A DNA stretch of 64,000 bases from Ryuthela nishihirai (Eukaryota > Arthropoda > Arachnida > Araneae > Heptathelidae). The notes beneath the pieces are model-generated. The model had not been told where the DNA came from. It was given only the letters and a program-made list of their open reading frames with translations, and did not search any database. Where the stretch lies: positions 26,189,801-26,253,800 of the forward strand of contig JAWZYU010000019.1 in the NCBI GenBank assembly GCA_038380435.1. Direction: 5' to 3'. A program made the position numbers and the translations under genes. Shown here in pieces: positions 33,545-43,430 of the stretch; positions within the stretch are counted from its first letter, which is position 1, and each line of letters begins with the position of its first letter.

Positions 33545-34864
33545 CTAATTTCTGTTTCCCTGATCCTGTTGTCTAGTTGATGGACTTGGACTCCTCATTC
33601 GTTTCCTAGTGCAGTTGGTACGAATGTGTCCGGTCTTGCCACAATTCCAACACTGAAGGTCTGTTGTAGGTTTTGAAGAAGAACCTTTTATATCTTTCAA
33701 AACGGATAGTATGGCTTTGGTTAGTTCTTTCATTTCATTATCCTTTTCTACAGTTTCTTCTGCACTCACAAATCTCACTGCACGTTTGTTCGCTCGGGAG
33801 GAAAGCCTGGAGCACTCGTATTTCATAGCATGTACCACAGCTGACTTTAAGGATTCACCTTCCAACATCCTCAGAGATTGCTGAGTATCAGGGTCAGCAA
33901 TAGCATCAATAAATTGTAATTGAGCTAAATTATCTTGAATTTCTGGTGGACAGTTACTATAAGCCAATCTAGCTAGACGCTCAATATCACTAGCAAGCTC
34001 TTGCAAAGTTTCACCACTTTTCTGCATGCGATGTTTAAATTGAGTCACGTAATATTGTTTTAAATAACTATCACCAAACCTTAGTTCTAATGCAGAAACT
34101 AGACTTTGATAATCAAGTCGTTTTTCTTCTGGAACAGACTGCAAAACTTCCGCAGCAGAATTTCTTAAGGAAGCTGCAAGAAAACTGGCCTTTTGGAATT
34201 CATTCCACTCATTGGCTGTAGCGATAACTTCGAATTGTGTTTTAAATACTGTCCAAGATGATTGACCATCATATGTAGAAGGTTTAGTTGTATTTTTAGC
34301 GATATGTGTAATAACATTATTTCCACTAGAATTATTATTATCAAAAGCAGAAGGTAACATTTCATTTCTCAAAATCTGAAACTGGCGTTCACAATCAGTT
34401 TTTACAATTTCTATTTCATGTTTATAATCTAACTTAACAGTATCAAGATCATATTTTACACTGTCAATTTCAACCTTTAAACAATCACATTGTTTATTAA
34501 GTTCGGTTTTAATGTCCTTACACTGATCAGTAATCTTATCAATTTGAGAAGCCACTTCAGCTCTCATCTCAGTATTTTGTGCGGCCATTTCGGCTTTCAA
34601 GTCACCTATTTTATCGCTTTGGGCAGCTATATCACCTTTAATCTCAGTATTTTGTGCGGCCATTTCGACTTTCAAGTCACCTATTTTATCGCTTTGGGCA
34701 GCTATATCACCTTTAATCTCAGTATTTTGCGCGGCCATTTCGGCTTTCAAGTCATCTATTTTATTATTTAGGTCACTAGAAAGTTCACCTATTTTATTAG
34801 CCATATCGGCTTTCATATCAGTCATCAGCTTTATTAACTCATCCATACTTCTAGTGAAAGGCAT
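33545..34864 (-). CDS. gag: Gypsy Gag polyprotein
   Basis: 439 codons from the ATG at 34864, about 17 codons downstream of the primer-binding site. Residues ~1-165 are coiled-coil-like and contain a 25-residue repeat (DLKAEMAAQNTEIKGD... unit), roughly two and a half copies. Residues ~190-370 form the capsid-like region (SWTVFKTQFEVIA, ASFLAASLRNSAAEVLQ). A CCHC zinc knuckle, CWNCGKTGHIRTNC, is at ~405-418, for RNA binding, followed by a basic SPSPS tail. The stop TAG is at 33545-33547, just after the slippery heptamer. Gag forms the cytoplasmic particle in which reverse transcription occurs. The frame is intact. Confidence 0.96.
   Translation of the reverse strand: MPFTRSMDELIKLMTDMKADMANKIGELSSDLNNKIDDLKAEMAAQNTEIKGDIAAQSDKIGDLKVEMAAQNTEIKGDIAAQSDKIGDLKAEMAAQNTEMRAEVASQIDKITDQCKDIKTELNKQCDCLKVEIDSVKYDLDTVKLDYKHEIEIVKTDCERQFQILRNEMLPSAFDNNNSSGNNVITHIAKNTTKPSTYDGQSSWTVFKTQFEVIATANEWNEFQKASFLAASLRNSAAEVLQSVPEEKRLDYQSLVSALELRFGDSYLKQYYVTQFKHRMQKSGETLQELASDIERLARLAYSNCPPEIQDNLAQLQFIDAIADPDTQQSLRMLEGESLKSAVVHAMKYECSRLSSRANKRAVRFVSAEETVEKDNEMKELTKAILSVLKDIKGSSSKPTTDLQCWNCGKTGHIRTNCTRKRMRSPSPSTRQQDQGNRN
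33554..33560 (-). promoter_or_regulatory. -1 ribosomal frameshift site GGGAAAC at the gag-pol overlap
   Basis: In gag phase the heptamer reads as G GGA AAC (the X XXY YYZ pattern), two sense codons before the gag stop. A -1 slip places ribosomes in the pol frame, which is open from here through the protease. I did not establish a downstream pseudoknot. Confidence 0.75.
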
Positions 34865-34880
34865 TCAATTAAATAATTAT

Positions 34881-34899
34881 AATCCCACTTCTGACACCA
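34881..34899 (-). promoter_or_regulatory. Primer-binding site for tRNA-Leu
   Basis: The + strand reads AATCCCACTTCTGACACCA, which is the 3' end of a tRNA including the added CCA. It matches the 3' end I recall for animal tRNA-Leu(CAA) at all 19 positions. It lies 2 nt from the 5' LTR. Confidence 0.85.
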
Positions 34900-34901
34900 A
34901 G

Positions 34902-35540
34902 TGTTGCGGATTACAAAAATGGATAGCCACTGAGCGTGAGTATTAAAAGCTATATTTCAAAACCAAATTCAATACAAGGTAAATTGTTACAAAGGAAATA
35001 TGGATGAAGTATCTTATTAACAAATTAACTATTAACATGCACAAGTCATCAATCTTCCTGCGTGAGCACACAACATCAGCTCTGTGTATTTTACTAAATA
35101 CTACCTTTTACTTGATTTACCAGGTCACCCGAAGATCTTCACTCGTAAACCAATTCTCGTCCTGTGCTAATAACTTTTCACACACTAGCCGAACAAAAAG
35201 ACAGTCCGTGTAGACATTCGAAGTTAGCCATAAAAGTTCCCACTTTTATACTTCCGCGTATACACAACACATCAAGTTACTTCTTGATACTTAACGATAA
35301 AAGATCCCACTTTTATCCTTCCGCGTAAACACAACACATCAAGTTACTTCTTGATACTTACGCGCACTGTCTCAGAACAGCTCACCGTCCATTTTCGAAC
35401 TCCTCGACCGTTACAACACAACGACCGTTACAACACAACGACCGTTAACGCTCCACTCTTCTTCTCCAAATTCTCCCAAAGTTCTTATTCGTTGGCTGAA
35501 ACTTTTTGCTTTCGGTTGCCAGATTCCTTCTGTCGTAACA
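34902..35540 (-). repeat. Gypsy 5' LTR
   Basis: 639 bp, the same as the 3' LTR except for one substitution near 35481. It starts transcription of the element toward lower coordinates. Confidence 0.97.
35244..35250 (-). promoter_or_regulatory. Putative LTR promoter TATA box
   Basis: The - strand reads TATAAAAGTGGGAAC in a GC-richer context, ~290 bp into the LTR. A near-copy (GGATAAAAGTGGGATC) sits ~68 bp upstream because of the LTR's internal tandem duplication. The transcription start is inferred, not seen. Confidence 0.5.
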
Positions 35541-35819
35541 ATATGTAAAAAAAACGATTTTTGTAATCGTAGAATGCAAAACTATACTAATCGCAAAAAT
35601 GAATATAGCATTTTAAAATTATTTTACTTTTTTAATTAGCAATTTAAAATTATTTTGATTAAAATTATTTTTATAAATATAGCCTTTTAATTATTTATTA
35701 TTATGTTATAGATATTAATGTCTATAACATTAAAAACAGTAATATATTTATATTAAAATGTAAGGAATTCCACATTGGAATATATCCTCTCTCCTGAAAT
35801 CGTTACGAAATTTGCAGAC

Positions 35820-35873
35820 GAGTCCCTAAAGAGCGCATGTACACTAAATAATACATGCACTCTTTAGGAACTC
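35820..35873. repeat. Imperfect hairpin, 22 bp arms, in X next to the LINE junction
   Basis: The arms 35820-35841 and 35852-35873 pair at 20 of 22 positions around a 10 nt loop. Equivalent sequence exists in all X copies. In copy B the left arm carries the SINE1 insertion, and in copy D a 33 bp stretch covering the right arm is duplicated in tandem. Confidence 0.65.
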
Positions 35874-35950
35874 GTTCATGATAAGACCAAAGGCCATTTA
35901 ATTAAGTATGTTAGGCCATGTTATGTCAATAGCAACTCAGATGCAGAACT

Positions 35951-36520
35951 GATCATCATAATCAACCAGGCATGATCTATGAAGGTCCAATCAGACCGTG
36001 CAATTTAGTTTTCCACGCATTTCAGTCCTGACTACATCTGCTGGATCTGGCCATTGCGCACCAATTCTAACAAGGTACTATCCGACATTGTGTTCCCACC
36101 CCGCTTCCTAGGTATCCCCTTCTTTCTGAGGACTTTAGACACACTGTTGATAACCCTATTCGCCAATCTATAATTATCCATAGGGGCAACATGGCCAAAC
36201 CAGCGGAGTCTCTCTCTCTGCACAATATGCTGCTTAAAGGAGGTTTCAGAATCCTTTGCCTAACCTCATCATTAGTTACAAAGTTAAACCACCTAATACC
36301 CAAGATACTGCGTAAGCATCTAGAATCAAAAGAATCAGATTTTTTTGATATTCTGTTTAAAAAGCATGCAAGTTTCACTGCCATAACTGAACCTTGAAAG
36401 AACCAAACTGTTATAAAGTTTAATTTTAGTCTTTATATGTATACGACTATTTCACTACACTCTCCATAGATTCTTAAAAGTCCCGGCAGCAATCCCTATT
36501 CGTCTGTTACTCCCATGCCA
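35951..36520 (-). mobile_element. 5'-truncated RTE-like LINE 3' end
   Basis: The - strand encodes the end of ORF2: a region with LDAF/CLRSILGIRWF near 36290-36384, then RERLRWFGH and NYRLANRV at 36120-36223, and a short ATC-type tail at 35951-35960. It is truncated at 36520 inside the RT thumb region, where R2 copy b begins. It is frame-broken. Confidence 0.8.
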
Positions 36521-39240
36521 CCTGGAAATATATTGCACGACTGATGCACTACCAACTATTCCATCACTCATCCAGCATAGTTCGTTTCGCATAAAGGATA
36601 ATGAACATAAAAATGAAAGCATTAAATCAAGTTAAGAAACTCATCACATCATTTTACACATGAAATGGTATTCTGATTAGAGCAGTTTATTTTTATAGTT
36701 GCTGAGAAACTAGGAAAGCTGCTGAACGAAACCTGCATTTTTAAATTAATCAAGGTTTGCGATAAAGTACCCCTAAAACTAAGTTGTGCTGTTAATTGAA
36801 AATATTTATGCCGCTTAATCATTATAGAACATTACATTAGGGCCTACAAGTGAACTTTATTATTGAAAAATGTGAATCGAATGAAACAATTTGAAAGCAT
36901 CTAATATAAATATTCTCCAAATACTGTTGAAAACACATTTATAAGGATCTGGTTGAACTATTTAAAATGTCAATAGTGGCCTAGGATTTCCCATTTGCAG
37001 ATTCCATCTCAAATATCTGTCTCTGAGAGATTCAAAACTCCACCCTCACTTTTTGCTATATTCTTCTTGTGTAAGTTCCTAATTTCTGAGTTTGTTTATC
37101 GAAAACCTTTTTTATGGCCTATTCCCCACCCGTTGACTGCGAATGTTATGTGTCTAATGAAAGTTTATGACGTGGGAAGCGTCATAGACTGTAAGAAATG
37201 TTTTCTACTTACTGAAAAAAAAATATTCTAAATGATTGTTTCACCTACATCCTCCGAAAGCAAAGGCTGGGTATAACATGTTTGTGTCAAATGAAAATTT
37301 CTAATCCTGGGAGAATGCAATAGTCTACTCAGAATTATCATCCATCTATCTTTCCCACACAAGGATGAAGTGCACGGGGAACGATATCAGCAAGTTATAT
37401 ATAATCTAGCAAAAAATATAATTTTATATTACCCAGAATAAAGTGCAGAATATCAAGGATACCTAAAACTATGAGATTCTTCTTCAATCACAGTGGTTTA
37501 ACCGAAAATGAAGAGAGAATATGTGACGGACCCAGAGGAAAGATAGGACGTTTTGTGACAAAGTTAACAGCAGAATGCAAAAAAAATGCATCAATTAAAA
37601 TAATACTATTTCAGTCTAAACGTTCTAAAACGAAAAGAAAAGAAAAATCAAAGTCACGCATATCAATGATGAATCACTCTTTCATTTCATATTAAGTCTA
37701 AACAAACAAAGGACTTCAAAACTCGTTTCTATTACCAATTAAATGGAAAATGCAGTAGCCCTATTTTCTTTCAGTTAATATGAATTCAGTAAGTGATGCC
37801 ATCATTCGCATGTATTATTTTTGGATTGGTGCATTTTGTTCGACGGAAACTTATTCGACTTACATTTCTTAGAAACGGAAATTTGTTCGACGGAATTTTG
37901 TTCGGTACAAAATTTTGTTCAGCGGAATTTTGTTTGAGGGAAATTAGTTCGAAATGGAAATTCCTTCGATGGAATTTTGTTCGACGGAAATTTATTCGAA
38001 ACTGAAATTTGTTCGACCTAAATGTGTTGAAATAGAAATTCTTCGACAGCATTTTAAGGAGAGTTTGAGAATCCAAAAAATATACTATTATTTTATACCG
38101 AGACTTAGCCTTCATGACTGTGAGCTTTGTCGTCATGTCAATTAAAAGAACAGAAGAAAAATTTTAAAAGATGATTAAAGGAAAGTAAAAAATATTCCAT
38201 CGCCACCCAGCCCTCTATTTAAAATCACACTAAAATCTTTCGCACTGGAGAGATACAATCATTCCGAAAATTTTCCTAAAATAACCTTGATTCTGTTTTC
38301 AATATATTTATGTTTCGAACAAATCTCCTTCGAAGAAATTTACGTTCCTAACCTAATTTCGTTTCGAACATATTGCAGTAAAACAAAATTCGGTCGAACA
38401 GATTTCCGTTTATAACAAAATTCTAATTCAAACAAATTTCCATAGAACAAAACTATATTGAATAAATTTCCATTTCGTAGAAATTTCTGTTGTACTAATT
38501 TCCGCTTCAAATAAATTTCAGTTTGCAATAAAATATCCGTTTCGAGCAAATTTCCTTCGAATGAGTTTATGGATATCCGATTAGCAGTTGGGAGGATGTA
38601 TGCCGCGAGAGACGCTGGACCAAGGTTAGATGATTGAAATATGGATAAAAACTCGTCACTGCCCGCATATATTCCGTAGATTCTTTGGATCACATAATCA
38701 ACGAAATTTGGATATGGATAAGATTCCCTCACCTCCTTGAAAAGGAAATGTTTCATTTCTCAAGGTAGAAAAACCAGTGAAGTTTTCTTTCTGCATAGAT
38801 TGGAGGATTCAGTCTGATTGGAGATAAGGTGTTTGATCTCAAAGTGAAATTGGATGGATTTCAACCCGAGTACATATTACTCTGTTGACTAATTTGGGCA
38901 GTGTATAATGTATTATGATTCTGTCAGTTGACGAAAGAACCGTCTTCTTAGTGCACAGTGGCATATTCCAGGAATAATACACAGAGTAGAATAGTCAGAG
39001 AATTTGGGTTAAAATTGAATGATTAAACGCTCGCTCCATGCATGACCACCACTGTGACTATACATAGAGACGATATCCGCATTTAAAAGTTCTCAGTGGA
39101 TAAAGGAATACTGTTAACGCAGATAGAGAATGCAACCCGCAACGAAAAATTTATGTTAACCTTGATAGTTGATATAATTTTGGATTCAATATGATATACA
39201 GGATCATGAGCAAACATTTCGACATTGTTGGTGGCTGATA
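36521..39240 (+). repeat. Repeat R2, copy b (~2.7 kb)
   Basis: Collinear with 5521-8368. It starts inside a SINE5 head and lacks the AT palindromic expansion of copy a. Past 39240 the two copies diverge completely. No gene is present. Confidence 0.8.
37825..38570. mobile_element. Foldback-like element with repetitive inverted arms (in R2b)
   Basis: The left arm (37825-38055) has repeats of GGAAATTTGTTCGA type; the right arm (38312-38570) has the inverse, CGAACAAATTTCC. It is the same structure as 6965-7690. Frames such as 38340-38756 and 37786-38136 are artefacts of the repeat. Confidence 0.6.
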
Positions 39241-40132
39241 TGAGTAAATAAAAACTCCTGAGATAATGGATAAAAAATCGGATTTGAACGTTGAATGAAG
39301 ATATTCACTTTAAGAAAATAATGCATTAGGATGAGGACACAAATTAAAATAGAAAGAAAAAATCTTGTGTGAAAAAAAGGCTCCTTTTGCTGACAAAGTA
39401 GATATAAGCGGAATTACTGGAATGTTACGTAGAAAACTGGAATTAAATCTTTTAAAATTTCAATAGTGAAGATCACGAAGTTCGCGTAGTGAAATGTAGA
39501 GGGGAGTTAATGGGTAATAAAAAAGATCGTCTTCTTTAATTACCGATTACTACATTTAGAAGAACAAATTTAACTCAGAAGAATTTGCAAAATATTTAAA
39601 TTTACTTAAATTAGTGTTTTATATTTAGTAGGGCATAATTCTCAGAGCTACTGACTATTTTACCACAGTAATTTCCCAGTTGATTATTAGTCATTGATAA
39701 AAATAGACTGATTTATTCGCAAACGTATATCGGACTTCAAACATTGGCTAAACCTCGACTCATTAAGTAGCCAATATAGGTGGACGCAGAAAAAGATTTT
39801 CAAATGTGGATAGAACTTTTGTCTTCAGATCAGAGCTTTAATTATAACAATTATTAAAAGCAAAACATACTAATGGTGAAATAATCTATTGAGTTATTAT
39901 TAACTTCAAAGCAAGATCGGTCTCCTGCAATTTCTGTTCAGTAGGAAATCAATTTTGCAATCTTACTTCCCTTAAAGTAAATATTTATCCAGTTAGAGAA
40001 TTCTTCATTGGTATCCGTTACTTCATGTTTTAATTTTTAGAGCGCATGAATGAAAATTGGTATTTTTATTCCTTTAAATTATGTATTCGGTTGTTCACTT
40101 TATGTACATTTCTTTGGAACAGAAAACTTCTA
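39241..40132. other. Unique AT-rich interval, nothing recognised
   Basis: About 0.9 kb between R2b and the LINE, with no open frame of note, no tRNA-like promoter and no repeat shared with the rest of the window that I could see. Confidence 0.6.
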
Positions 40133-40164
40133 TATCATCATCATCATCCTCAAGTAGCCATGGG

Positions 40165-40368
40165 CTAGAAAGGTCCAACCAGACCGTGCAATTTAGATCT
40201 CCAAGAAAGTCTGTCCTGAACTACATCTACTGCATCAGGACATTGCACACCAATTCTAATAAGGTCCTGTTTGATATTGTCTGCCCACCGCAACCTAGGT
40301 CTCCCCTTCTTTCTGAGGCCTTTAGACACACTTTTCATAACCCTATTCGCCAATCTATAATTATTCAT
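40165..40368 (-). pseudogene. LINE ORF2 C-terminal tail
   Basis: A 67-codon frame with NNYRLANRVMKSVSKGLRKK, RPRLRWADNIKQDLIRIG and DRLSWRSKLHGLVGP. This is the conserved tail of RTE-like ORF2 proteins. It is separated from the RT by a deletion: the RERLRWFGH stretch found in the 1, 36 and 62 kb copies is missing here. Confidence 0.8.
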
Positions 40369-40379
40369 ACGGGCAATAA

Positions 40380-41483
40380 TTATTCACTACCATAACTAAC
40401 CCTAGAAAGAACCAAACTATTATATAGTATAATTTTACTCTTTAGATGTATGCGCCTATTTCTCCACATTCTCCATAGATTCTTAAAAGTCCCCGCAGCA
40501 ATCCCTATCCGTCTGTTAATCTCGTGCCGCACATCACCAGTATCTGTTACATAGCTCCCAAGATAATTAAACTGTGACACCAGCTCAAGACTGTAACCAT
40601 TCAGATTAACTGAATCACAGCCTGCCTGACCAATTTTCATCACTTTAGTTTTCTCTCTGTTTATAACCACACCTACTCTACTACCAGTTTCGTCAACAGC
40701 TCGAATGAAAGAGTTCATATCATCAACATCATTTGCCAAAAGGGCTAAATCATCAGCATAATCTAAATCAAAAATTTTCGTATCTCCATCCCATTTAAGG
40801 CCAAAATCTTTCCCTTGAAGTGAATTTCGCACAACATAATCAATAACCAAACTAAAGAGAAAAGGAGACAAAATGCACCCTTGTCGAACACCAGAAGTAA
40901 TGCTAAACCAATTGCTACAAGCCTTACCAACTCTCACACACGACTCAGTGTTATTATAAAGAGCTTTCATTATGTTAACTAATTTGTCTGGTATACCATA
41001 TGATCTCACAATTAACCACAAATTATGACTATCAACAGAGTCAAAAGCCTTTTTGAAATCAACAAAGCTAGCAACGAAAGATTTCTGAAACTCTAAACAT
41101 TTCTCAAGAATCTGCCTAAGTGAAAATATCTGATCTACACATCCTCTACCACTTCTGAATCCACATTGCTCATCAGGCAATTGCCTGTCAACCAGATTCT
41201 TAATTCTATTAAGCACAATCATGGAAAGAACTTTACCTGGAACAGAGACTAGGCTGATACCCCTATAGTTATCACAAGAACTGCGATCACCTTTTTTGAA
41301 AATAGGGATAACAATAGCTCTGGTAAAATCCTTAGGAACCATGCCTTTATCGTAAAAGATATTCAAAAGTTCACTCATCCAAGTGGTAACAGAAACATTC
41401 CCAGCTCTAACCATTTCCGTAGTAATTTCATCTACACCTGGGGATTTATCAAGTTTAAGTTTAGAAACAGTTAGACAGCACAA
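40380..41483 (-). pseudogene. LINE reverse transcriptase domain (ORF2)
   Basis: 367 uninterrupted codons. SPGVDEI is at residues ~14-20, NYRGISLVSVPGKV ~72-85, the catalytic VDFKKAFDSV ~141-150, GVRQGCILSPFLF ~198-210, and the catalytic YADDLALLAN ~242-251, followed by the thumb (GIAAGTFKNLWRMWRNRR). Wording such as SVPGKV, and the GTFKNLWRMWRNR thumb, are RTE-like. The domain itself is open, but the N-terminal side is interrupted by a non-homologous insertion and the C-terminal side by a deletion, so no full ORF2 can be made. Confidence 0.9.
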
Positions 41484-41640
41484 CAGCTGTTAATTAGACA
41501 TCTAACTGTTTTCTAATAAGAATATGATTGATTATATTAATTAACAGCAAATGGGCTATGTATAATAAGTAATTATTAAAACTATGCTTAATAAGTAATT
41601 ATTAAAACAGTTAGATTTAGAAACAGTTAGACAGCACAAC
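41484..41640. repeat. Self-templated insertion inside the LINE
   Basis: Between the LINE segments ending EVILTV and starting SKLKLDKSP there are ~150 extra bases. Positions 41516-41554 are an exact inverted copy of 42419-42457. Its flanks carry CAGTTAGACAGCACAACAG twice (41468-41486 and 41624-41642), the inverse of 41881-41900 in the same LINE. Two 30 bp AT-rich direct repeats lie in the middle (around 41560-41615). Confidence 0.75.
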
Positions 41641-41877
41641 AGTCAAAATAACTTCAGATTGTGTTAGAGGGCCAACATTAAAGCCACCAATGCATCTATC
41701 ATCATTGCAAACAATGGGAGTAGAACTAACCACATTGTTTAGAACATCACTGAAATGCTCAGCTCACCTAATCATGATAGAATCCTCACCTTCTATAACC
41801 TTACCATGTTTATCCTTCAATCACCGTGTATCTGTCTGTTTTCTACCACACAAAACATTAACTATATGGTACAGCTT

Positions 41878-43193
41878 TCAGCTGTTGTGCTGTCTAACTG
41901 CTTCCTCGGCTTTGTCAGCTAAGCCATCAAGCCAAAGATTCTGATCAGCAGCTAACTGATCATTTACAGGTTTATTAAGCTCTCTGTAATGCTTTTTATT
42001 AGGAATAAAGGATTTTTTATTAGGACCTTTATTAGGACTTAGTAGGGTATTTATTAAGGACATTCCTGCAGTTCTTTCTTTCTGAAAAAAGCTCAAGTGC
42101 CTTATCACTCGAATAATTCTGCCTGTTCTGCTCCTTTTTCCATACAAGAGAACTGTTAGTTTCCGAAAAAGCCTGTTGAAAATGGTCCCATTCTTTCTCA
42201 ACTTCAGTAGTAAGCAAACCATGACTGTCATGACTAAGTAACATGTCATGGTAAGCTTTGAATATAACTGGGTCTTTCAGAACTTCAGAAGTAAAGGTAA
42301 AATTATTAACCCTAGCACAACACTTTTTAAGTTTAAGTTGCAAGACGCTTTTAACAAGGTAATGATCAGATCCAATTTCAGCTCCCATATATGACCTGGT
42401 ATTCGTAACAGAACTAGTCCATTTGCTGTTAATTAATATAATCAATCATATTCTTATGCAGGCCATCAGGTAAACCCATGTGTACTTATGTATGTTGCGG
42501 TGATTGTAATAAGTGTTAGTTATTCTGAAACCATTGAGTTTACTTACTGTAGGAGACGTTGTCCATTGCTATTGTAGCTACCAATACCAAAATGGCCTAT
42601 CACCACTCCCCAAAGATCAGAGTCAGTACCAACTTTGGCATTGAAGTCACCTAGAACAAGGGTAATATCTCCTTTCTTGACAGAATTCAAAATATCCTGA
42701 AGTTGTTCATAAAACCTATCCTTCTCATCCTCATCCTCAGTGGGGGCATAACAGCAGACAACATTCAAGTCTTTAACGCTTGTCTGAAATTTTGTTGTAA
42801 GAAACCTTTCATTAATGCACTCATATCCTAGAAGAGCATCACTAGCGTGTCTGCTGAGAAGCAGACCCACGCCTTGGTAATGCGTAACGTCGTCCCTCCC
42901 TGAAAAGCGAAATTTAAGATTATTTTTAGAATCTGACCTTTATCTGTCCATCTGGTCTCTTGCAAGCCGAGAATATCTAAATTATAATGGTGGAATTTTT
43001 GTGTGAGGACATCAAGAGAAAAAGCTCTGTGCTGAGTCCTCACATTCCAACTTCCTATGGAGAGAAAATGGTTAGTGGGATGTTTAAAGAAGCTATGTTT
43101 ATTGAGAGAGGGAATCCCGACAGTATCAAACAATCCCCTAATCGCAGACATGGGGCAAAGTCCCGTTCCTCCACTCCTAAAGGCTGAAGTCAT
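41878..43193 (-). pseudogene. LINE endonuclease and linker (ORF2 N-terminal half), frameshifted
   Basis: Frames, right to left: 42828-43193 with GSWNVRT and LGLQETRW; 42544-42870 with LNVVCCYAPTEDEDEKDRFY and VLGDFNAKVG; 42032-42445 with GSDHYLV; 41878-42249, linker ending LWLDGLADKAEEAVRQHNS. These are the conserved blocks of an apurinic-type endonuclease that nicks target DNA. Frame changes occur near 42850, between 42445 and 42544 (more than one), and near 42070. The TCCTAATAAA-type repeats at 41995-42050 look like a local expansion. Confidence 0.85.
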
Positions 43194-43217
43194 CTACACT
43201 GGAAGACTTCCCCCAAT

Positions 43218-43430
43218 CTAGAATTTGACGATGCCAATAGAAGCAAAGAGTTCAGGTGCCTGCGATAACCTCTGCTCAGGATTATCCACCAGCTGATAAA
43301 CATATCCTCTGAATCTATTCACTTGGAGCTGTCGGCCCACAAACAAACAGAAAACACAGCGGAAGATTTTCCCTCTACAGAAGTCCAATAGTGCAGCAAA
43401 TTCAGGATCCATAATCAAGCTCAGAGCCAT
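43218..43430 (-). pseudogene. LINE 5' open frame of unknown function
   Basis: 70 codons (ALSLIMDPEFAALLDFCRG...), ending in a stop just upstream of the endonuclease region. The position is that of the small first ORF in some RTE elements. No domain is recognised. A ~60 bp stretch resembling its end (TTGCTTCTATKGGCATCGTC) also occurs at ~21530-21585 and ~54430-54475 on the - strand. Confidence 0.45.

Larger units (their letters stand above)
29220..35540 (-). mobile_element. Complete, young Ty3/Gypsy LTR retrotransposon (6321 bp)
   Basis: Two 639 bp LTRs (29220-29858 and 34902-35540) start TG and end CA and differ at one base by eye. Between them, in - strand order, lie a tRNA-Leu primer-binding site, gag, pol in the -1 frame, and a polypurine tract. 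ATAT flanks both ends (29216-29219 and 35541-35544) as a short target-site duplication, and X copies B and D show the site without the element. The domain order protease, RT, RNase H, integrase is that of Metaviridae (Ty3/Gypsy). There is no env-like frame. The clade within Gypsy is uncertain. Every part needed for transposition appears present, so this is the best candidate active element in the window. Confidence 0.97.
25860..35950 (+). repeat. Repeat X, copy C (interrupted by Gypsy at 29220-35540)
   Basis: Continuous with R1a on its left, exactly as in the other duplicate (58580-62016). Without the Gypsy insertion it is ~3.8 kb. It contains a Tc1 element, a SINE2 insertion unique to this copy, a SINE3 head, and near its right end an imperfect hairpin (35820-35873) just before the LINE 3' junction at 35951. 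Nothing else in it is recognised. Confidence 0.85.

Noticed and set aside
34490..34771. 93-codon + strand frame opposite gag
   Set aside because: Antisense shadow of the Gag 25-residue repeats.
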